From assembly GCA_026786125.1 (NCBI GenBank), contig JAJAYU010000063.1, positions 1 through 8,444 on the forward strand: a DNA stretch of 8,444 nucleotides, given 5' to 3'. The translations under genes and the position numbers were made by a program. Positions 5,184-8,444 of this stretch are shown one piece after another (position 1 is the first letter of the stretch; each line of letters begins with the position of its first letter). The notes under the pieces were generated by a model. It did no database searches, had not been told where the DNA came from, and saw only the letters and a program-made list of their open reading frames with translations. The DNA comes from Chamaesiphon sp. (lineage in GTDB: Bacteria; Cyanobacteriota; Cyanobacteriia; Cyanobacteriales; Chamaesiphonaceae).

Positions 5184-5930
5184 CTAAACAATAACAGCAG
5201 CACGAGTAGCAGCCAAAGCTTCAACTAAACTGCGAACTACTGCAATCATCGCCAACTCATCATTGAGCTTGTTGATTGCCGAACCAACGCCAATACCCGC
5301 AGCACCAGCCGAAATTGCTAAGGGTGCAGTGACGCTAGACAAACCAGAGGCACACATTACAGGTACGCTAACAGCGCGCGAGATTTCATAAGCAGCAGCT
5401 AGAGTAGGTGCCGCTTTTTCAATTAAGCCGAGGGTACCTGGATGAGTTGGCGCACTGCTAGTACCACCTTCGGTTTGGATGATGTCTGCACCCGCCGCCA
5501 CGAGAGCTTGCGCTAGCTCAACTTGCTTGTCTAGGGTCAAGATATGGGGAACAGTCACAGACAGGGTAATATGGGGCAACAAGGCACGAGTAGCCAGAGT
5601 TAGAGCTAAAACTTCATCAGCTTCAAATCGAATCCCTTGAGCGTAGAAACTATCAAAGTTACCGATCTCAATCAAGTCAGCACCAGCTTCGACACAAGCA
5701 ACGAATAACTGAGGTTCAACAGCCGAGACGCAGATTGGTAAATTGGTGAGCTGACGTGCCATCCGCACTAAATCAGCATCAGCAGCAATATCTAAAAATG
5801 TAGCACCACCTCGATCGGCAGCTCTGACTATAGTAGCAACTCGATCGGCATCGAAATTATTTAGCCCACTGATGACTTTGAGGACTTGGTTACTAGCAAA
5901 GGCTGTTTGCAGGCTATTCAACATATTCAT
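5184..5930 (-). CDS. ycf23: Ycf23 / DUF561 family TIM-barrel-like protein
   Basis: This is a 248-residue member of the Ycf23 (DUF561) family, conserved in cyanobacteria and encoded in some algal plastids. Its biochemical role is not established. The sequence alternates beta strands and helices as in a (beta/alpha)8 barrel. KVISGLNNF (18-26), FLDIAADADL (45-54), ICVSAVEP (66-73), LIEIGNFDSFY (86-96), VTVPH (125-129), IIQTEGGTSS (150-159), VMCASGLSSVTAPLA (191-205) and GVGSAINKL (214-222) lie at strand ends where a barrel would bind phosphate or substrate. The frame stays open to a TTG at 6008, adding 26 residues unlike the family. I therefore chose the ATG at 5930, and a second ATG at 5924 is also possible. 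The protein looks soluble and cytoplasmic. It may be read into cysE, although the repeat array lies between. Confidence 0.9.
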   Translation of the reverse strand: MNMLNSLQTAFASNQVLKVISGLNNFDADRVATIVRAADRGGATFLDIAADADLVRMARQLTNLPICVSAVEPQLFVACVEAGADLIEIGNFDSFYAQGIRFEADEVLALTLATRALLPHITLSVTVPHILTLDKQVELAQALVAAGADIIQTEGGTSSAPTHPGTLGLIEKAAPTLAAAYEISRAVSVPVMCASGLSSVTAPLAISAGAAGIGVGSAINKLNDELAMIAVVRSLVEALAATRAAVIV

Positions 5931-6093
5931 CACTATCTGAAGGGAATCTAAATCTTTATCTGAACTATTTTGACATTGATCGGACTGAATTAACCAAGAC
6001 AGTGACAATATCGATCTTTTACTAGTTGTTGCACAGCTTGGGCTAGTCAGATGTTACTGTAAATGCAGATACATTTGACTCAATTTTTGTGAA

Positions 6094-6182
6094 CTGCCAG
6101 AAACTGAAAGCAGATAGCTGGGTGTGTTGGGTTTCATTCTTCAACCCAACCTACAGATCTGCCAGAAACTGAAAGCAGATAG
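6094..6182. repeat. 24-bp direct repeat bracketing a hairpin
   Basis: A 24-bp sequence beginning CTGCCAGAAACTGAAAGC occurs identically at 6094-6117 and 6159-6182. The 41-bp spacer holds a hairpin: GTTGGGTT (6126-6133) pairs with AACCCAAC (6143-6150). The TTGGGTTTC...CAACCCAACCTAC pattern resembles, from memory, a dispersed palindrome common in cyanobacteria. Each 24-mer also has CTGC...GCAG ends. The layout could be an inserted palindromic element with a duplicated flank, or a simple 65-bp tandem duplication caught after one and a bit units. It occupies the leader region of the exbB-like gene. Confidence 0.85.
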
Positions 6183-6188
6183 TTTGTT

Positions 6189-6207
6189 AACTATCAACTA
6201 TCAACTA
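6189..6207. repeat. Heptamer repeat directly before the exbB-like start codon
   Basis: AACTATC occurs at 6189-6195 and 6196-6202, followed by a partial copy AACTA (6203-6207). The array ends 4 bp before the ATG at 6212, where a Shine-Dalgarno sequence would normally be; none is seen. It belongs to the same 7-bp-period class as the array after ycf23. Confidence 0.8.
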
Positions 6208-6211
6208 AATT

Positions 6212-6877
6212 ATGGATGCTAGAGAATTATTTGAGAAAGGTGGCCCTACAATGTGGCCATTATTCGCGCTGTCAATCTTATCATTAGCGACAATCTTTGA
6301 GCGGCTGTGGTTTTGGTTCAAAACAACTAGGAAAGAAGAAGAACTCGTCGAGCGGGTACTTGAAGCTAGTGCCAATGATCAATGGGACACCGCCGCCCAA
6401 CTTGCCAAACAGGAGCGCAATCGTAAACCAATCGGTAGATTTCTCTACGCGCCACTCAAGCGCACAAATCCCGATCCTGAAACATTTAAACTCGCCCTCG
6501 AAGCATCGGCGGAGGAGGAGATTGCGACCATGAGAAAGGGCGATAAAGCTCTAGAGTCAATCATCGCCCTTGCTCCTCTACTGGGATTATTAGGTACAGT
6601 ATTAGGATTGATTCGATCGCTAAGTGGGATCAAATTGGGCGACTTAGGTACTTCCGCAGGTGGCACCGTAACCTTAGGAATTAGTGAATCACTGATTTCT
6701 ACAGCGACAGGTATGATCGTCGCGATCATCAGCCTTGGCTTTTATCGCCTGTTTCAAAGCTTGATCTTCGGTCAAATCAACTTATTTCGCGGCGCAGGAA
6801 ATCAGCTAGAATTACTCTACCGAGAACATTGGCTCAATACTAAGGGCAAATCGATCAATGAAATAGATCAGTTTTAG
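6212..6877 (+). CDS. exbB: MotA/TolQ/ExbB-family proton channel protein
   Basis: This 221-residue inner-membrane protein belongs to the MotA/TolQ/ExbB family, whose pentamers surround ExbD/TolR dimers and use the proton gradient to energise outer-membrane transport or envelope work. It has the three-helix ExbB layout: TM1 about 13-37, a long cytoplasmic loop (38-114), TM2 about 115-136 (ALAPLLGLLGTVLGLI) and TM3 about 159-183 (ESLISTATGMIVAII). E159 and T164 match the functional E176 and T181 of E. coli ExbB, and T129 in LLGTV matches T148. All channel residues I can judge are present, so it looks functional. The usual partner gene exbD is not next to it: ilvB follows downstream and ycf23 lies upstream, divergently. 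The start at 6212 lacks a Shine-Dalgarno sequence and is preceded by a heptamer repeat. TolQ is the other possible label. Confidence 0.92.
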   Translation: MDARELFEKGGPTMWPLFALSILSLATIFERLWFWFKTTRKEEELVERVLEASANDQWDTAAQLAKQERNRKPIGRFLYAPLKRTNPDPETFKLALEASAEEEIATMRKGDKALESIIALAPLLGLLGTVLGLIRSLSGIKLGDLGTSAGGTVTLGISESLISTATGMIVAIISLGFYRLFQSLIFGQINLFRGAGNQLELLYREHWLNTKGKSINEIDQF

Positions 6878-6879
6878 GC

Positions 6880-6935
6880 TTTAGCTGCTGAGTGTGGGCA
6901 ATTTCTTGACGCGATACTCACCAGCTAAATTTATT
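6880..6935 (+). terminator. Likely terminator of the exbB-like gene
   Basis: TTTAGCTG (6880-6887) pairs with CAGCTAAA (6922-6929). After a single C-C mismatch, TGAGT (6889-6893) pairs with ACTCA (6916-6920). The loop is large (22 nt). The 3' arm is followed by TTTATT (6930-6935). It begins 3 nt after the stop codon, which suits termination of exbB and separation from ilvB. Confidence 0.6.
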
Positions 6936-6941
6936 AAAATA

Positions 6942-6990
6942 GATATATTGTGTATCGATCGAGAATATATATCTTGATACAATATATATC
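6942..6990 (+). promoter_or_regulatory. AT-rich dyad with a -10-like box upstream of ilvB
   Basis: GATATATTGTGTATC (6942-6956) and GATACAATATATATC (6976-6990) are near-inverted copies, differing by two 2-nt offsets, and centre on 6966. TACAAT (6978-6983) inside the right arm is a 5-of-6 match to a -10 box; no good -35 box lies 17 bp upstream. Transcription from it would give a leader of about 60 nt before the ilvB GTG. The dyad might be an operator, but AT-rich DNA makes such matches easy by chance. Confidence 0.35.
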
Positions 6991-6992
6991 CA

Positions 6993-7019
6993 CTCTCCCC
7001 AGTCCCCCCCTCCCCATCC
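6993..7019 (+). repeat. C-rich pyrimidine tract in the ilvB leader (degenerate heptamer repeat?)
   Basis: The tract is almost purely C and T, with CCCC and CCCCCCC runs spaced so that a CCCCAnT-like unit of about seven bases can be read. Cyanobacterial genomes often carry heptamer arrays of this composition. Here the copies are too diverged to be sure. Confidence 0.4.
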
Positions 7020-7040
7020 ACCTTCACCAACGCCAATTAA

Positions 7041-7045
7041 CGAGG
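7041..7045 (+). promoter_or_regulatory. Ribosome binding site supporting the ilvB GTG start
   Basis: CGAGG lies 7 nt before the GTG at 7053. An in-frame TAA at 7038-7040 rules out any earlier start. Together they fix GTG 7053 as the start. Confidence 0.6.
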
Positions 7046-7052
7046 TCTATTT

Positions 7053-8444
7053 GTGGTTTCTCAACGTGTCTTTGAAGTAGCAACTACCCAGTCATTACCG
7101 ATCGTCCAGCCGATAGCTCCACCCAAATCTCAACAGCAGATTGGTGCCTATGCGCTGCTAGATAGCCTGTACCGTCATGGTGTCAAACATATTTTTGGCT
7201 ATCCTGGTGGCGCGATTCTGCCGATTTATGACGAAATTTATCGATTTGAAGCCGCAGGTAAAATCAAGCATATCCTCGTGCGTCACGAACAAGGTGCTGC
7301 ACATGCCGCCGATGGCTATGCCCGCGCTACAGGTCAGGTCGGGGTCTGTTTTGCTACTTCTGGCCCTGGAGCTACAAATCTCGTTACAGGCATCGCCACG
7401 GCTCAAATGGACTCGATTCCACTGGTCGTTGTCACCGGACAAGTTCCGAGTTATTTCATTGGTACCGATGCTTTTCAAGAGACAGACATCTATGGGATCA
7501 CTCTACCGATCGTCAAGCATTCTTACATTGTCCGCGATCCAGCAGATCTACCCCGAATTGTCGCAGAAGCATTTTATATTGCGGCATCTGGTCGTCCTGG
7601 CCCCGTCTTAATCGATATTCCCAAAGACGTAGGGGCGATGCTGTGTGACTATACCCCCGTAGCACCTGGTTGCGTCAACTTACCTGGATACAAGCCGATC
7701 GTTCAAGGTGATTTGCCAGAGATTAATCAAGCAGTTCAACTGATCGCCAACAGTCGTCAACCATTGCTCTATGTTGGTGGTGGAGCGATTTCTGCCAGTG
7801 CCCATGCAGAGATTAAGCAACTAGCCGAACTGTTCCAAATCCCTGTCACTACGACCCTGATGGGCAAAGGTGCCTTTAATGAAACTCATCCTCTCTCAGT
7901 CGGGATGCTCGGAATGCACGGCACCGCCTACGCAAACTGGGCGGTAACTGATTGCGATCTGCTGATCGCTGTTGGGGCTAGGTTTGACGATCGAGTCACT
8001 GGTAAATTAGATGAATTTGCCGCTACAGCCAAGGTGATTCACATCGACATCGATCCAGCCGAAGTTGGTAAGAATCGCACTCCAGAAGTACCGATCGTTG
8101 GTGATATCAAGCAAGTATTGATTCAACTACTTCACAGGATACAGGAACTGGGTTTGGGTCGTAATGGTTCACAAACTAAATCCTGGCTCGAAACGATCGA
8201 TGGTTGGCGCGTAGACAATCCCCTGGTTGCCCCCAGCTATGAAGGTTTACTCGCACCCCAAGAAGTGATCGTCGAATGTCGTCATCAAGCACCTGACGCT
8301 TACTACACAACCGATGTCGGTCAACATCAGATGTGGGCAGCGCAATTTCTCAATAACCTGCCCCGTCACTGGATCTCTAGTGCAGGACTGGGCACAATGG
8401 GCTTTGGCGTACCCGCAGCAATGGGCGTACAGATGGCACTCCCC
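7053..8444 (+). CDS. ilvB: Acetolactate synthase catalytic (large) subunit, C-terminus beyond the window
   Basis: This is the thiamine-diphosphate enzyme that joins two pyruvates to acetolactate, or pyruvate and 2-oxobutyrate to acetohydroxybutyrate, the first common step of valine, leucine and isoleucine synthesis. The frame is open to the last base, giving 464 codons. Family members are about 590-610 residues, so roughly a quarter is missing. The N-terminal ThDP domain shows [28 protein letters not shown] with the catalytic Glu79, [11 protein letters not shown], and GTDAFQET. The central domain has LYVGGGAI and [12 protein letters not shown] (about 308-319). The third domain begins with [14 protein letters not shown] (about 419-432). 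The GDG metal-binding motif lies beyond the window. The first 28 residues are a Pro/Gln-rich leader without clear function. No ilvN (regulatory subunit) is in view. The start is GTG. Confidence 0.96.
   Translation, partial: MVSQRVFEVATTQSLPIVQPIAPPKSQQQIGAYALLDSLYRHGVKHIFGYPGGAILPIYDEIYRFEAAGKIKHILVRHEQGAAHAADGYARATGQVGVCFATSGPGATNLVTGIATAQMDSIPLVVVTGQVPSYFIGTDAFQETDIYGITLPIVKHSYIVRDPADLPRIVAEAFYIAASGRPGPVLIDIPKDVGAMLCDYTPVAPGCVNLPGYKPIVQGDLPEINQAVQLIANSRQPLLYVGGGAISASAHAEIKQLAELFQIPVTTTLMGKGAFNETHPLSVGMLGMHGTAYANWAVTDCDLLIAVGARFDDRVTGKLDEFAATAKVIHIDIDPAEVGKNRTPEVPIVGDIKQVLIQLLHRIQELGLGRNGSQTKSWLETIDGWRVDNPLVAPSYEGLLAPQEVIVECRHQAPDAYYTTDVGQHQMWAAQFLNNLPRHWISSAGLGTMGFGVPAAMGVQMALP

Noticed and set aside
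5931..6008. TTG-initiated 26-residue extension of Ycf23
   Set aside because: The family begins close to the NSLQTAFA segment. The extension is polar, unlike the family, and overlaps the likely 5' leader.
6094..6207. CRISPR-like reading of the repeated 24-mers
   Set aside because: There are only two repeats with one spacer, the spacer is itself a palindrome, and no cas genes are nearby.
6445..6729. 94-codon minus-strand frame within the exbB-like gene
   Set aside because: It is antisense to conserved transmembrane segments and is a by-product of codon pattern.
7158..7611. Frames of 106 and 144 codons overlapping ilvB
   Set aside because: The ilvB frame encodes unmistakable conserved motifs through the same bases.

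Overview
The window looks like a piece of a cyanobacterial chromosome. The evidence is its gene content: a high-light-inducible chlorophyll-binding protein, a DWARF27-like (DUF4033) protein, Ycf23, a ClpS that resembles the cyanobacterial ClpS2 type, and a cyanobacterial-style CysE. It is also dense in CGATCG, the core of the HIP1 repeat (about 22 by eye, one of them a full GCGATCGC), and it carries several short tandem repeats of 7- or 14-bp period. I cannot name a genus from sequence alone. I see no tRNA, rRNA, CRISPR array, transposase or phage gene. This is mainly ordinary chromosome, with most of the oddities in the intergenic DNA.

Layout, left to right. A single-helix HLIP gene (106-255, +) ends in a clear intrinsic terminator. 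A D27-like carotenoid-isomerase-family gene (491-1147, +) follows. It converges on a two-gene minus-strand unit: an exported FAD-dependent oxidoreductase (3617-1569), then clpS (1562-1272) only 6 bp downstream. A 30-bp perfect palindrome and a 14-bp tandem duplication lie in the convergent gap. A small heptad-repeat coiled-coil protein (3850-4191, +) has a 15-bp-stem hairpin in its leader. It converges on cysE (5015-4260, -) across a second long palindrome. Upstream of cysE on the same strand is ycf23 (5930-5184, -), separated by six tandem heptamers. Divergent from ycf23 is a solitary exbB/tolQ-type gene (6212-6877, +), preceded by a 24-bp direct repeat that brackets a hairpin. Its likely terminator is followed by an AT-rich dyad, a C-rich tract and ilvB (7053 to the window end, +), which lacks its C-terminal part.

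The genes do not form one pathway. CysE (O-acetylserine for cysteine) and IlvB (acetolactate for branched-chain amino acids) are housekeeping biosynthesis. HLIP and the D27-like protein relate to pigment and carotenoid biology. ClpS is a proteolysis adaptor. ExbB is an ion-driven motor subunit without its ExbD partner nearby. The most probable co-transcribed pair is flavoprotein-clpS; ycf23-cysE is possible. The least explained items are the exported flavoprotein, the D27-like protein, the small coiled-coil protein and the repeats that sit flush against gene ends.
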